A stretch of DNA of 64,000 bases, taken from NCBI GenBank assembly GCA_026874595.1, contig CM049308.1, positions 43,101,327-43,165,326 of the forward strand, in the 5' to 3' direction. The stretch is from Sipunculus nudus (taxonomy: Eukaryota; Annelida; Sipuncula; Golfingiida; Sipunculidae). The stretch's first letter is position 1, and every line of letters begins with the position of its first letter. Below the pieces are notes generated by a model. It was not told the DNA's origin, did not search any database, and saw nothing but the letters and a program-made list of their open reading frames with translations. Of the stretch, positions 36,201 through 48,645 are shown piece after piece. Made by a program: the position numbers and the translations under genes.

Positions 36201-37389
36201 TTTTTTCGCGATTGTTTTTTGGCAAGTCATAGAAAGCCAACACGTGTTGCACATATAAGGCAGATGGGTGCTTTATTGCGTAATTAACTGTTTTGGAAAT
36301 AATAACTTATACCTTCCTGTCCTTTTCATGTTAACGATTTAAATTCACTTTTAAGAAACTATTCTGTAGCGATCTCTTGTCACATGATATACCTCAATGA
36401 CATGACGTAGGTTATTATTTTAACAACAGTCAAACATTTTCCTCTTTTTCCCTCGGTGCAAACACATTTGGCTATCTTTGTCTTGCCAAAATATGATCGC
36501 GAATAAACAGGTGGACAGGACTAGTGGAACAGAGTATACAATAATGAAAACGTAACATAAACCTACGGGCAGTTTTAACCAGATGTAAGCTAACTCGCAA
36601 AATAACCGAAAGGTAAGAATTTATTGGATTTAAAAAAATGAGTTGTGATAGTTTTATCTTTAGTATGCTACCCAAACAAGACTTATGCGTTTACAGTATT
36701 AGAAACTTCCTGCATATATATTTTAGCAACTGCAGTAAAGAGTTAGTGAAAACCTCACAGTTCCGAGCCGTTTTCTCAACAATAATACTTATAAATTAAA
36801 TTTCCTTGGAATCGTTAAGAGCAGTCTTTGATCCAAGGTGCCCCAGAAAATACTGTTCTTTTTTTATGTGCAAGCTGGTGTACCTCAAGAATACATTTCT
36901 GAAGCATTTTTGCATGTTCTTAGTACGAGCTTATCTCTTGTGATTTTACATCCAAATCATAAAATCGCATAAAATCAACAAACAGCTGTTGATCCATCTA
37001 TACCATGTTTGTACCGTCAGTCAGCAAATACTCCTTAGTAAATGATTTAAACGTACACAAGTCATTTGTGCGAATGTATTGTTTCTGTGTATACGAGTGT
37101 TTCATCCAAAACGATATGTCTACGTTGAATCCATTCGCTATGTTATCGACGATAAACTCCTAAACATCGCGACGATCGAAATAATCACTCTTTCCGTGTC
37201 ATATTCCTTAATTGCATAATGCCTGCTGGGTAAGGAACGATGCGGCGGAGAATCGATCTGGAAAATGAGATGAGATACATAAATAAACAATTTTTTTTTT
37301 GCATTGTGATACACAATTCCTTGTGCATTAATAATACTTAATATTTGGGAATAGCTCTGGTATGAATCGCCATGTTATAACCGTTACGT
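36201..37389. other. Unassigned AT-rich sequence
   Basis: Nothing recognised. Confidence 0.45.
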
Positions 37390-37414
37390 AAAAATACACT
37401 CTACTTTTTCTTAC

Positions 37415-37452
37415 ATTTGCATTCTTGCTAGCCAGGCACCCGTATCTGGTTT
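37415..37452 (-). other. Candidate 38-bp micro-exon, copy 1
   Basis: On the minus strand a pyrimidine-rich tract and acceptor (CTGTCTCTTTGCAG) lead into 38 bases that read ACC AGA TAC GGG TGC CTG and GCT AGC AAG AAT GCA AAT (TRYGCLASKNAN), followed by a donor GTAAGAAAAA. Both splice signals are good. Without neighbouring exons the reading phase is assumed from the open frame. Confidence 0.35.
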
Positions 37453-37934
37453 CTGCAAAGAGACAGAATGGATGGGGGCTTAGTCTATACTTAGTAATAA
37501 TTAGTAATAACACCTGGCTTATTAGAGAACGCCTTTAGCGAATGTGTATTTAAGCATGACTAAACACGAAAAGAGTTAGTTTTGTTCCTCAGATCCATAA
37601 GACCCTAATTCGACAGTTTACTTTTGCACTTAGTGGCTGTACTCGGAACATAATAACATAATCAACGCATAATACATATAACATGTGTGTGTATTCGATC
37701 ACAAAGATATACTAGTATATTGAATGTATTATCTTATCGTATTCTTTAAAATTTATTTGTAGCTTGCTCATTATCAGTTGGTAAATACAGACAAAACATC
37801 TTGGATTTTTTTGCTTTGCTATATACAATTCCATGTCATTATTAACACCTGTAATAACTTATGAAACACTCTGGAATAACTGATCATGTTTTTATCGTCA
37901 GTCCTTTTCAAATGAAAAATCCTTTCATGTTTTC

Positions 37935-37972
37935 ATTTGCAGTCTTGCATGTCAGGCAGATGTATCTGGTTA
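37935..37972 (-). pseudogene. Candidate micro-exon, copy 2, donor lost
   Basis: The same 38-bp length reads TRYICLTCKTAN, with eight of twelve residues kept relative to copy 1. The acceptor tract is present (TTTTTTTATCAG), but the donor position reads GAAAAC instead of GTAAGA, so this copy could not be spliced in the same way. Confidence 0.35.
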
Positions 37973-38190
37973 CTGATAAAAAAAGAAAGAATGCATGGCT
38001 TGCTTTAGTCTACGCTCGGTATTAATCAGTCAATATATCAATCAATATATCAAAAGTTAATAGGAGGACACATTAAGTGAAATTAAGCGTGACCAAACAT
38101 TTATGATGGAGTCCGTTTTGTATTTTAGGCCCATACGTTGAAACCCCCAATTCAATAGTTAACTATTGCATTTATTGGCAAAACTCAAAA

Positions 38191-40239
38191 TAGATTTCTC
38201 GATAAGATTTGTTCTTATGGCCTTTGTATGTTAAATGAGTTGTCGAACTATTCCAAGAAACAGCTAAGGATAGGGTAATAAAGTGAACACTACAGAATGT
38301 TATGAATATGTTCTAACAGTCGTCTGGCTAGTTTAGTTTTGACTGATTTTGTTTGGTGACTGTTTTGTTAAAAACGGTCATTTTCCTTTTACAATGGCTG
38401 GAACTGTTTCTAAATCTATATCACCGGTATTACTATGAACAGGTATTCCCCATAGCTGCAAAGATTTCATGCACACATTACTTATAGCGTGTTTATCACC
38501 AGCCTGTATCCATGTTTAGTTTAAGTCGTCGTAAATTTGCAGGAACAGACTTATGTGATACATAAAGTCGATTGACAGTTAATCACTAGACAGATCACCT
38601 CAACATTCTTCACATGAAAATATATGTAAACATAAATCGTACCTCATATTACTTCCGTTTCTAATATCTCGTTCAACCGTTGACATCATAGTTCAAATAC
38701 ACATGCGCGACCTAATCACCGGGAAATCCGGTCTGAGCACAGGTTCCATCTGGAACCCTGGTATAGGTTGCGATCAAGGCACGAACCTCCAAGTGCAGAT
38801 TGAACCGTTTCACTGAGGAAATGGTTCCAAAAGGAACCATGGTTCTAGATATAACCATGTGGGTTCTTAAAAGAAACATAAAGAACCTTTTTTTTCCTAG
38901 AGAGTGCCCAGAATTGGGGCTTAACTGGTTGGTTCCAGAATGCCAGTAATGTCAACATGGAAACTGCTCCTGATTTCCTTCATCCATTAATGACTGGTGA
39001 TGGAGTTTTCATTATCTTCTTTAATGAGTTTATTTAAATGATTGTGTAGTAGTAATGTTTTAATCGTGATGTTACTCCACACTGGGTAGAACAATCAAAG
39101 GAAACAAAGCGAGCCGCCCTAGTTTGTACCAAGTTTTATTGATTCCAAACATAACATTTTTTCTACAGAGGATTTGCGTACTGTTAATACTTACGAGAAG
39201 TATAAAGTTCAGTCCTTCACTTCATTCGGCTTCCAAGTGTCAGTTTCCTCTCAGTACTCTAGCGTTCCCCTGCCTGTATTCATTGTTGCCCGTATTTGAA
39301 TATCCCAGACCAGCTGGTCACTGCGTAATACTAATAAATATATAGCCGGGTTAGCAGCTGATCAGATGTAACTTCTTGTAACGTGACATTGGTATTTTAG
39401 AGCGATGGACACAGAAAACATCCCACTTGATGACCATCTTCTGATCGTATCAGTACCCATTTATATGACTAATTCGTTGTGGATACCCAGGGACATGGAA
39501 ATGCTATATTTACGGTATTACCCTTAATACTCCTAATTTCACAGTCTCTCAGACCGTGAACTGGTTGACAGTGAGACAGTATGTTCACTTCTTTCGAAGT
39601 ATATAAAACTGAAATACGCCTAGTCCACAGTCTTAATGTGTAAAATAGTTTACTGAAGTATTTGTTCTTGAAATGAAGTTGGTCAAGTTTAAATAATATG
39701 CCTACAGAATACAGAAAACTAGAAGTCTTTCACTATCTGCGTAAACGCTCGGGGCGATACTAAGTGCTTCTTTCAGTTTTGAAACATGCGCAAAACTAGA
39801 AGACCGTATGCGTGCTTGTTAATTGTAACAACGTGACTTTGTGTTTGTTTCACTTATATTATTTCTCGCAGGTTGAGAGAGACACAAGACGAGGTTGGTA
39901 GACACTTGACTTTATTCCAGATCTGTTGACATGTTATAGCTGAAGGGTTGCCGCCAATAATGCTGTGAATATATCTGAATAAACACTAAAGAGTAGGCCG
40001 ACTGATGAACAAATGCCTTATAATCCTTTATCCCTCAGTAAAAACATTTCAGCCTATAAATTAAAGAAATCCTTAATATTCCTGGCTCTGTCTGAATATC
40101 AGTACACTGAAATGCACTGAAATAAACATTGACATTTCTTTGCTCCTGAAGTTATTTATAGATTCTAATTATTGAAATGTTGGAACATTCCTTTAAATAT
40201 TTCATAAGTCACGAATATGCCACCTCCAACTTCATAACA
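38191..40239. other. Unassigned; GGAACC-rich patch at 38700-38915
   Basis: 38700-38915 has many facing GGTTCC/GGAACC and GGTTCTT/AAGAACC words (for example GGAACCATGGTTCTAGAT) and ends TTTTTTTTCCTAGAGAGTGC. It is probably a small foldback or MITE-like element. The rest holds nothing recognised. Confidence 0.35.
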
Positions 40240-41420
40240 CTGTTTTCAGCCGTGTTCCGCCACCGCCTCCGCCGCCGCATTCCCTTCGGGAAAACTCCTC
40301 TGAGACGCCTTGGCCGATCTTTGTGAAGCCCACTATAATTATCGGGTCACGACAAATGCCTAACAAATATCGATGATGCAACCTACACTCCTTTTCGATG
40401 TGCTTTTTTGAGTGATTATATAGCCGATGTCTCAGGAGAGGTTCAATGTATCTGGCTGTAATGGTGCATGCCCATAGGTCTCGGATACCTCCATCTCGTA
40501 CTCAAGACTAGTGGCGCCATCTGTAATAGTCTTTGCGTGGCGTCCATCTGTCCGTTTGTGTAGGGTGAAAATCACTCATATCTCGGGAGTGGTTCAATGT
40601 ATCAGCCTGAAAGTTGGCATATCAATCCATCTTGGATAGCTTAATCATAGACCAGACAGGTTGCGCAACCTACTCGTTTTCGTAGACTACGTTGATGCCC
40701 TTTCCTCAGGAGTGGTTTGGCGTATCGTCCATCATTGCGTTTGCTTAGGGTGAAAATCACTCATATATCAGGAGTGGCTCTATGTATAAGCCTAAAGTAT
40801 GCATGTCAATTCATCTTTGGCTGAGTAATCTCGGAACCGAACCTGGTGGCGCTACATACAGTCACGTATTGTATACATTCATGGAGTTGTTTAATTTATC
40901 AGCCTGGAATTTTGCTTGTACATCGATCTAGGATTACTTTATCTTGTAAACAAGAATAGTGGCGCCAACGACAATCGTTTTTTACTTGATGTCCATCTGT
41001 ACATATGTTTTGGGTGAAAATTACACATATCTCAGGAGTGGTTTTGGCTTATCGGCCTGAATGTGCATGTAGATTTCTCGTACACAAGACTGGTGGCACC
41101 ACCTTCAATCACGTTTTTAAAAAAAATACATTAATGCATTTATCTCATGAGACTCCATGTGGTATGATATATCGACCTTATATCTTGCATATCAATAGAT
41201 TTTGAATGGCATCATCTTGCACACATTACTGGTGGTGCCACCTTCAAATATTTTTAGCTATTTCCTTCCGTGCGTCTTTGGATACTTAGCCATCTCTGAT
41301 GCCACACAATTTGAGGCTGTTACGTCAAGAGAGATTCTGTGCCTCACTTTATCCATGCCTCTGATTATGATTCGGGGGATTTCTGTAGTTGCTCTGAAAG
41401 TGTCTTAACTAGTCTGATTC
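40240..41420 (+). mobile_element. Family II-like element, divergent copy
   Basis: The left part CCGTGTTCCGCCACCGCCTC, AAAACTCCTCTGAGACGC and ATAATTATCGGGTCACGAC matches the region just inside the family II 5' end. Palindrome relatives occur at about 40509, 40659, 40845, 40958, 41092 and 41231 with irregular steps (150, 186, 113, 134, 139). Both termini are lost or unrecognisable. Confidence 0.6.
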
Positions 41421-42586
41421 GTGACTACCTGGAACGCTTGACATATATACAGAGATCACAGAGGAAGTAGTATACCTGGATTAATGTATGTACCTCGAAC
41501 ATCACCTTTCAGTGCTGGTTAAATGAACTCGTCGTTAATGTTACACAGCACTAACAGATAAAACACCAGCGCAGTTGAAATTTCTTTGCTGAGCGCTTCA
41601 CCGAATAAATTGCTCCCAAATATATATGTCAGTACCGGCCCCACTGGTACAGGCGATTTAACCACGTCCCTCGCTGCTGTATCGGCGTGGCCCGTCTGTA
41701 CTCCTTACACTATGTCATTGCGTACCAAGGAATGTCATCTGTTTCCGGTTAAAATTGATGGGTGCTGTCTGTTTTCATTGATCTAGGGGTTTAGCAGTAC
41801 CGGTACCGCTGGATAATTGAACCTCGATAATTGTGGTTGCATCTAAATTTACCACAAACGGTCTGCATGGGTAAAATGACGACAAACAGCATTTGAGCGT
41901 AAAACTGATAAACCAAAAAAACAAAATTTATAGGACGTGGATGGTGAGCTTATATACGGCCTTTAATCATGAATATAAATATGATAAGACAAAATGATCA
42001 GGTTAACAAAATTAATTCACTTGCAGTTATATAAAATACGCAAATAACCAAGATGACTGACAAAATTCTGAACACGTGTCTGCTAAATTAGTAATCTCTT
42101 GTTTTCTCTGCTGATGTTGCTACGTGCCGCGAGTGTGACTAGAATCAACGCTTTATTCCCAGATATTTGTATTCATGTAAATAAATCTTTGGTTCAACCG
42201 TTGAATAATTTATGGGTCGAAGTTTTTAGCTAATGCCTATTGGCCATACATCTGCCATAAATTAAGCCTTTATTATCACGAGGTTTTTACGATAGCTTGT
42301 ATTACACGACCTTTTATGTAATAGCTGGACAAGTTCCGAGTACTGACAGAGCTGCACCATAAATAGTTAAACACGACTCCATGTCAACAAAACCTTCTTC
42401 GATCATGTGGCTCTGGTACTTCGCAACAACAGCGTTTACGTTTAAGTTATTGTGAGGGAACTTTAGCTTAATAATGTTCAAAGGGGTTTTCCAAGATATA
42501 TGGGACAGTTCATGTCCATTGTCTGTTTAAAACTTCAAGAGGTCTCTTAACCTGCAGTTTTGTTACAGTGGATCTTAAAATACTGC
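41421..42586. other. Unassigned sequence
   Basis: A 66-codon frame at 41586-41786 lies in a GC-richer patch but lacks splice or start support. Nothing else recognised. Confidence 0.4.
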
Positions 42587-44595
42587 TCACTCAGCTTTTT
42601 TTAAGCGCTGCCTGTCTCCGTTGTTTGTCTGTTTATCCGTCTGTCCCTTTGTCCGTCCGACCGTCTGATAGACTTGCTTGTTTTGACACTGTCGGAACTA
42701 CGAATCCAGAGTTCGATATGCTGTATAGATGTCCGTAACTTCTCCTAATAAACCCAAAACTGGTTCATACCGTTTTTGTACTTTCGTGAAATTCAGAAAA
42801 GAACTATTAACCTATTATAGAAATTAACCTATTTATACACTTCAAGGCTGCCCATTATAAAAAAAACTACTTGTCTGTTTTCATATTTGACATAAAGATC
42901 TAGATGTGAGGTTATTGACCGGAACATAAGGTACCTTTTCGCCCAACCGTTAGCAGGGCACAAATTGTACGTGTGAGGGCTAGGATAATAAAACTGTCCA
43001 TTATAAGAGATTCTAAAACATCTCCTTTGAAACCTAAATTATTAAAATTGAGGGCGTGTTTGAGAACCCCAGTTTATAATATAAATTACATACAAATGGC
43101 CAGATATCTCAAGTTAGGTCTGATCAAATGTTCTTGAAATTAGATTGCCAGAAGATCTTGGAAAGATTTTTCTTAAAGGAGACTAGTTGCACCACCAATG
43201 ATCTTTTTGAGGTTTTGTGCTGTTTAATACCAACATCATTGCCTTTTGAGAATAGTCGGAGTTAACAAATAAAACAACACCAATCTACAGATTTCCTTAA
43301 TATTGTGCACATGCATTGATAAGAATCATAAGATGAAACCTATTCATATACTGGTCATAACCTTCAATATAACAGTGGCGTTTAGCTAGGATAATTCCAT
43401 CTGATAAAACGTTACATTTTTGAGAATGGGAGGATGGATTGTAATGAAAATCAGAATGATGTAAGTTATAGGTATCAGATTTGAAAACTGGTGACCTTGA
43501 TGTTCAATGTCAAAATGGCCGCAAGTGAAACTGGTAACCTTTCTAATTTTTACGATTTTCTTTTTCTCTATTTTTGAGACTTTAAAATGATAGTGTCCTA
43601 ACACCTTATATGTTTAATGATCATGACAAATTTTTCAGTTCCTGAAGACTTGTGGCGCCACCTGTATGTTTTCTATTTTAACACATTTTTTTCCTCTGCC
43701 AAATTACTTCAAATGTATCTGTTTCCCAACTGGTTTCATCTAGTGGGCAGAAACCTGTGTTTATTATGTTACTGGTGACCTTGACCTTGATCTTCAAAGT
43801 CATCTCCGTCGAATTCTAGGATCATTGAGACCATTTCAACTTTTCAAGTACTCAAGATTTCCCCCTCAAATCTGATACACCAGTTGTTTCCACCAAGTTC
43901 TCAGATGACTTCGAGAACTGGTGGCCTTGACCTTGATATTTCAGGTCCACTCATCTTCAGAATCAAAGTGGCCACAATTAGGATAATCATAAACCTCATA
44001 ACTTTTAAAGTCCGCATATTTTTTCATCAAATTTGGTACACCTATTGTTTTAAGTTTTTAGAAAAATTCCAAAACTGGGATCCTTGACCATGAATTACAA
44101 GTTTAAATCAGAAGAAATTTAGGATATTTGCGTACCCTATTCGTTTGGAATTACTGATCAAACATTTAATCCCACATCTTTCATTTTTCAGAAACTTATT
44201 ACCTATTAATAGGGGAGGAAACCTGCATATTGCAAGTTCACAAGACCTAAACTCAATGTCAGGGTCACCAGTGAATTTCTTTTGCAAGATTTTTAATGCA
44301 TTTAATGCTAAACATTTTTCAACCCGAACTTCCATCTTTCACGTTTTGTTAATTACCAATAAGGACAAACCCTAATTATTTTTAGGTTAAGGTCGTAGGA
44401 CCCTCCTCTATAACAATATTTTGGATACATTTGAAGCCAGCCTTTCATCTCAAACCTTCCATCTTTTACATTTGGCTCACCTATCAGTAAGAAGAACCCT
44501 ATTGATTTCTAGGTCGCAGGACCCACATTTAGAAATAACTCATAAATATCCTTATTGACAAACTCAGCTGAGTCTCGAGACCCATGGATCCCTAG
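42587..44595 (+). mobile_element. Family I element, copy h, CTAG end
   Basis: The left end is altered (ACTCAGCTTTTTTTAAGC), but GTTTGTCTGTTTATCCGTCT and GTCCGTCCGACCGTCTG follow at the usual place. It ends CTCAGCTGAGTCTCGAGACC, CATGGATCCCTAG before TTC. The core mixes the AT-rich type of copy d on the left with GGTGACCTTGACCTTGAT units on the right, plus GTGGCGCCACC at about 43652. Confidence 0.7.
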
Positions 44596-44693
44596 TTCCT
44601 TTTATGAGACTGGCAGAATTACATGAATGGTATTAGTGTTTAACTGTTGTGTCATCTAATGTCACGAAACAAGGTGTGTTTACTATGTCTTTA

Positions 44694-44714
44694 CCCCCCC
44701 CCCCCCCCCCCCCC
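44694..44714. repeat. C21 tract
   Basis: Uninterrupted C run followed by CATCGTCGTCATCGTC; not part of the C-tract repeat family as far as I can see. Confidence 0.9.
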
Positions 44715-44867
44715 ATCGTCGTCATCGTCAGTCGTTGTCTGCAGGATGTCTATTGAACCAATAATTTTAGAAGCCCTGTATCTTCATCTTCGGTATTTTT
44801 GTACGCCTGTCTTTGACGAGATGTATTATGGTACATTCACGGTCCGTCCGTCTATCTGTTAACTTTT

Positions 44868-45660
44868 AGTGTCGCCGCGATAACTTACCGGGGCTTTGAT
44901 GGATTTTCACAAAACTCCCCGTAACTAAATATCTATAGATTATCTCGCCCGAGTTTAATTATGGACAAAATTCATGCATATTTTATAAAGTCAGAGGGCA
45001 CGAGGATACTTTGTGATGTCGCTGCGATAACTTATCAGGAATATGATGGATATTGATAAAACTCAAAAGAAATATAAACCAATATAATATCTTGCGTAAG
45101 TTTAATTTCCAACAAAATCCATGCATATTCAATGTGGTCGGGAATCACCAGACTTTGGTGGTGCCGTGGTGACCTAGTGGAAATCTAATGGATTTTCATT
45201 AAACTCATGAATATTAACCAGTAGAGTTTCTCACTTGTATAACATTCTCGGCAAAATTCACGCATATTTAATTAGGACAGAGGTCACCGGATTTTTTAGG
45301 TATTGCTCTGTGTCTGTGCATGAACCTTTAGTGTTGCCATGTTAACTTATTAGATCTGTGGTAGATTTTCCTAAAATTTAACCAAAACTACATACTAATG
45401 GATTATGTTACTCGAAATTTTTTACCCTACGCTTATTTGATTAGGTCAAAGGCCACCAGGCTTCTTTGTGGTGTCGCTAGGATATTTTCCCAGGACATAA
45501 TGCATTTTGATGAAACACAACAGAAATATTAACCAATACAATATTTCACCTAAATTCGATTCCTTGCAAAATCTTTGCATGTTGAATGATGTCAGAGGTC
45601 ACGTTACTTTGGTGGTGTTCTCATAGGTAACCAAAAACCTGATGGATTGACATGGGACCC
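44868..45660 (+). repeat. Tandem array, unit about 145 bp, about 5.5 copies
   Basis: Each unit runs from GTGTCGCCGCGATAACTTA through GATGGATTTTCA, AACCAATA and AAAATTCATGCATATT to AGTCAGAGGTCACCAGACTT, or close variants. Starts are at about 44868, 45012 and 45156 and so on. GTCCGTCCGTCTATCTGTT lies just upstream, as in family I. A 3' end of family I type occurs only after the family II pair, at 48330. Confidence 0.75.
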
Positions 45661-45669
45661 ATATAAAAA

Positions 45670-46519
45670 CTAGAATAGGGACAGCCGACTAGCGACTTCG
45701 TGTATCCGCCAAACCACACAAGCATGGGTAAAGTAAGGTATTGAATGTTTCTGACATGACATGACTAAAAACTTGTGGCATCAGCGATATCAATAAAACT
45801 ACTCATATATGTGAAATTTTCGCAAAAAACAGAGCTACAAATGGATACACCATGCAAAATTTCAGGCCGAGCTACTACTCCACTCATGAGAAAAAGTGCA
45901 TCAATGTATTCTATAAAAACAGACCAGCAGCTGGCGCCACCTTTTCTGGTCTACAACAAAGCTATTCAAGAGTCAAGACGGATAAACATGCAACATTTCA
46001 GGCGGGTACATCCATCCACTCCTGAGATATGAGCGAATTTTACCCAAAGCAATCAGACCAATGTACGCCACGCAAAAAACAATTGCGGATGGCGCCAACA
46101 GTCTTTTATACGAGATGGAGGTATCCAAGAACTAGGGACATGCACAATTTCAGGCCAATACGGCAAACCACTCCCAAGGGTATCGATGTATTCTACGAAA
46201 ACGGGACGGTAGGTGGTGCCACCTGTCTGGTGTATAAGAAAACTCTCCGGGATAAATTGACATGCCAAATTTTCAGGCCAATAAATTGAACCACTCCTGA
46301 GATATGAGCAATTTTCACCCAAAGCAAACGCACGGATAGTGTGCACACGGAAGCGATTGCCGATAGCGCCACCAGTCTTGATTATGAGATGGAGGTATCC
46401 AAGATCTATGGACATAAACAATTTCAGGCATATAAGGAAAACCACTCCTGAGAAAAGGACGTCAATGTATCCTGCGGATCAACAACTGTGGAAGTATATT
46501 GCCTTGAGCCTGTCTTATT
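45670..46519 (-). mobile_element. Family II element, minus strand, 5'-truncated
   Basis: The family II 3' end is at 45670-45712: on minus, TTTGGCGGATACACGAAGTC, hairpin remnant, CCCTATTCTAG, then TTTTT. Palindrome relatives GGCGCC, GGCGCC, GGTGCC and AGCGCC fall at about 45933, 46091, 46215 and 46365, so steps alternate 158, 124, 150. It abuts copy 2 (plus) at 46519/46520, giving a head-to-head arrangement in which its own 5' end is missing. Confidence 0.75.
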
Positions 46520-47976
46520 GTATCCGCCAAAACGAAATTTTGCGGATACTATGTTTTTGACCGGGTTCCGCCGCCGCCGCGTTCGTTTCCGGAGAACTCC
46601 TCTTTGACTACTGGACGGATTTTTCCGAAACTTACACAAATTATCGGGTCACATGTGAACTGGTGCCTAACCAAGTGACCTTGACCTCTGACCTTTCCTC
46701 TCTGCCCAGCGTCCGTTTGTGCGTCTGTTTCCACACATAAACCCACATATCTCGGGAACCGTTTGACCGATCAGGAAAAATTGTTTACACAAATGTAGCC
46801 CTTGGATAGCTTTATAACATACACAAAAAAAGGTGGCGCCACCTGCAACCCTGTTTGCACAGTGTCCATCTGTTTGTCTGTCTTGGGTTAAAATCACTCA
46901 TATCTGTGCAGTAGTTCGACTAATTCACCTAAAATTCGGCATGCGTATACATCCTAGATATCTTTCTTAATTTTATGACAGGTGGCGCCACCTACATTCA
47001 CGTTAACGCTGCAGACATCCAAGCTCATATCTCGGGAACCGTTTGACCAATCAGGAAAACAATTTACACAAATGTAGCCCTTGGATAGCTTTATAAAATA
47101 CACAAAAATGGTGGCGCCACCTACAGCCATTTTTGCACAGCGTCCATCTGTTTGTCTGCCTTAGGTTAAAATCACTCACATCTCTGCAGTGGTTTGACCA
47201 AATTACCTGAAATTTGGCATGCGTATGCATCCCGCATAGGTTTCTTGATTTTATGACAGGTGGCGCCACCTACATTCACGTTCACGCTGTAGACATCCAT
47301 GCTTATATCTCCGGACTCGTTCACCCAATCATGACAAATATTTTACACAAATGTAGCCCTTGGATAGCTTTATAACATACACAAAAATGGTGGCGCCACC
47401 TGCAGCCATTTTTGCACAGTGTCAATCTGTTTGTTTGCCTTGGGTTAAAGCACTCATATCTCTGCAGTGGTTTGACCAAATTACCTGTAATTCGGCATGC
47501 GTATACATCCTGGATAGCTTTCTTGATTTTGTGACAGTTGGCGCCACCTGCATTCACGTTCACGCTGCAGACATTAATGTTTATATCTCCGGACTAGTTT
47601 GACCAATCAGGAAAAAAAATTACACAAATGTAGCCCTTGGATAGCTTAATAACATACACAAAAAAGGTGGCGCCACCTGCAGCAATTTTTTTCACAGCGT
47701 CCATCTGTTTGTCTGCTGTGGGATAAAATCACTCATATCTCTGCAGTGGTTTGACTTTTCCGCATGCAATTTTGCATGTGTATACATCTTGGATAGTTTC
47801 TCATTCAAATAACAGGTGGCGCCACCTACAATCATGTTTATGTGGCAGAGATCCATTCTAATAAGTAACACATGTAACTCTATTTCCCCTTGCCACTCAA
47901 TCCATGCCGCACTTCACCCGTCCTTCTCTGATTTTGGCGGATACACGTAGTCGCTTGTCGACTACCCGTATTCTAG
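46520..47976 (+). mobile_element. Family II element, copy 2, complete, best preserved
   Basis: GTATCCGCCAAAACGAAATT to TTTTGGCGGATACACGTAGT, hairpin GTAGTCG-CTTGT-CGACTAC, CCGTATT, CTAG. GGTGGCGCCACC (one copy GTTGGCGCCACC) starts at 46832, 46981, 47110, 47259, 47389, 47537, 47666 and 47815: steps 149, 129, 149, 130, 148, 129, 149. Each 278-bp dimer also repeats CATATCTCGGGAACCGTTTG and TGGATAGCTTTATAACATAC. Total length equals copy 1 within a few bases. No coding capacity beyond repeat-derived frames. Confidence 0.9.
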
Positions 47977-48330
47977 TTCTTTTCTTGTCCAAGTCGTATA
48001 GACCCGTCATATTTGGATTCAGTCTTCACATATGTGTAACCCATCACTTAAGGAAGAATCCTGTCAACTTTGGTGCAAGAAAGTCCAGGTCTTCAAACCA
48101 GTTCTTCAGAAATCTTCTTCTTCTGATTTCTATTGTACAATCTGTGTAGTCCAGTCATGATTGTATTCAGTCTTCCAATATATGTGACCCAGCACTCAAA
48201 GAAGAACCCTGTCGACTTTCGTGTCTAAATTTGGTCTTCAGATGATAACATTTATTTTGTGAATATTTGCCAGAATGTCATTGCGAATGACATGCTGGTC
48301 AGCTGATCGTCATGACCCATTGTTTACTTG
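47977..48330 (+). mobile_element. Family I 3' tail interrupted by family II
   Basis: After the family II CTAG the sequence continues with two units of the type AGTCTTCACATATGTG...AACCCATCACTTAAGGAAG, then ends GGTCAGCTGATCGTCATGAC, CCATTGTTTACTTG. The matching left part is probably the 145-bp array before 45660, so both family II copies inserted into one older family I-like element. Confidence 0.6.
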
Positions 48331-48645
48331 TTTACCTGTTTATTTATAGTAGTATATATAAAAGAATAAAAATGTGTTAACGCAGTTTATTCAAAATAAT
48401 TTTCTTTTCTATTAATTGTCATTAAATAAATGGACTGGAACTCTTGGACCCGTCTGCTGTTGTGGTGATCGCCTGTGCGAATAGGTCCCTTTAAAGTAAA
48501 AATTTCTTTTTCTTATTTCTTCCTTTATTTAAGAATAATTTATCAGATACCGTAACATTTAATTTTACATTTCACAAGACAGACATTCTAATGAATGAAT
48601 CAGTAACAGTTATACAGCATCACGGAAAGCCCGTCCAGCTGTTGT

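Larger units (their letters stand above)
37390..38190 (-). repeat. Diverged tandem duplication, step 520 bp
   Basis: 37390-37650 and 37925-38190 align over most of their length with substitutions and small gaps. Shared words include CATTTGC, GTATCTGGTT and CTGAT/CTGCA with AGAATG, then GCATGACTAAACA or GCGTGACCAAACA and CCATAAGACCC or CCATACGTTGA. Each half contains one copy of the micro-exon-like segment. Confidence 0.6.

Noticed and set aside
44694-44735. C21 followed by CATCGTCGTC as a member of the C-tract repeat family
   Set aside because: None of the other landmarks of that family (AGCCACCGCAACC, GGTTTCAGACC) are present nearby.
46053-46445. 130-codon minus-strand frame and its neighbours in the family II arrays
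   Set aside because: Repeat-derived: similar frames recur at each array unit and in other family II copies, with no start or splice logic.
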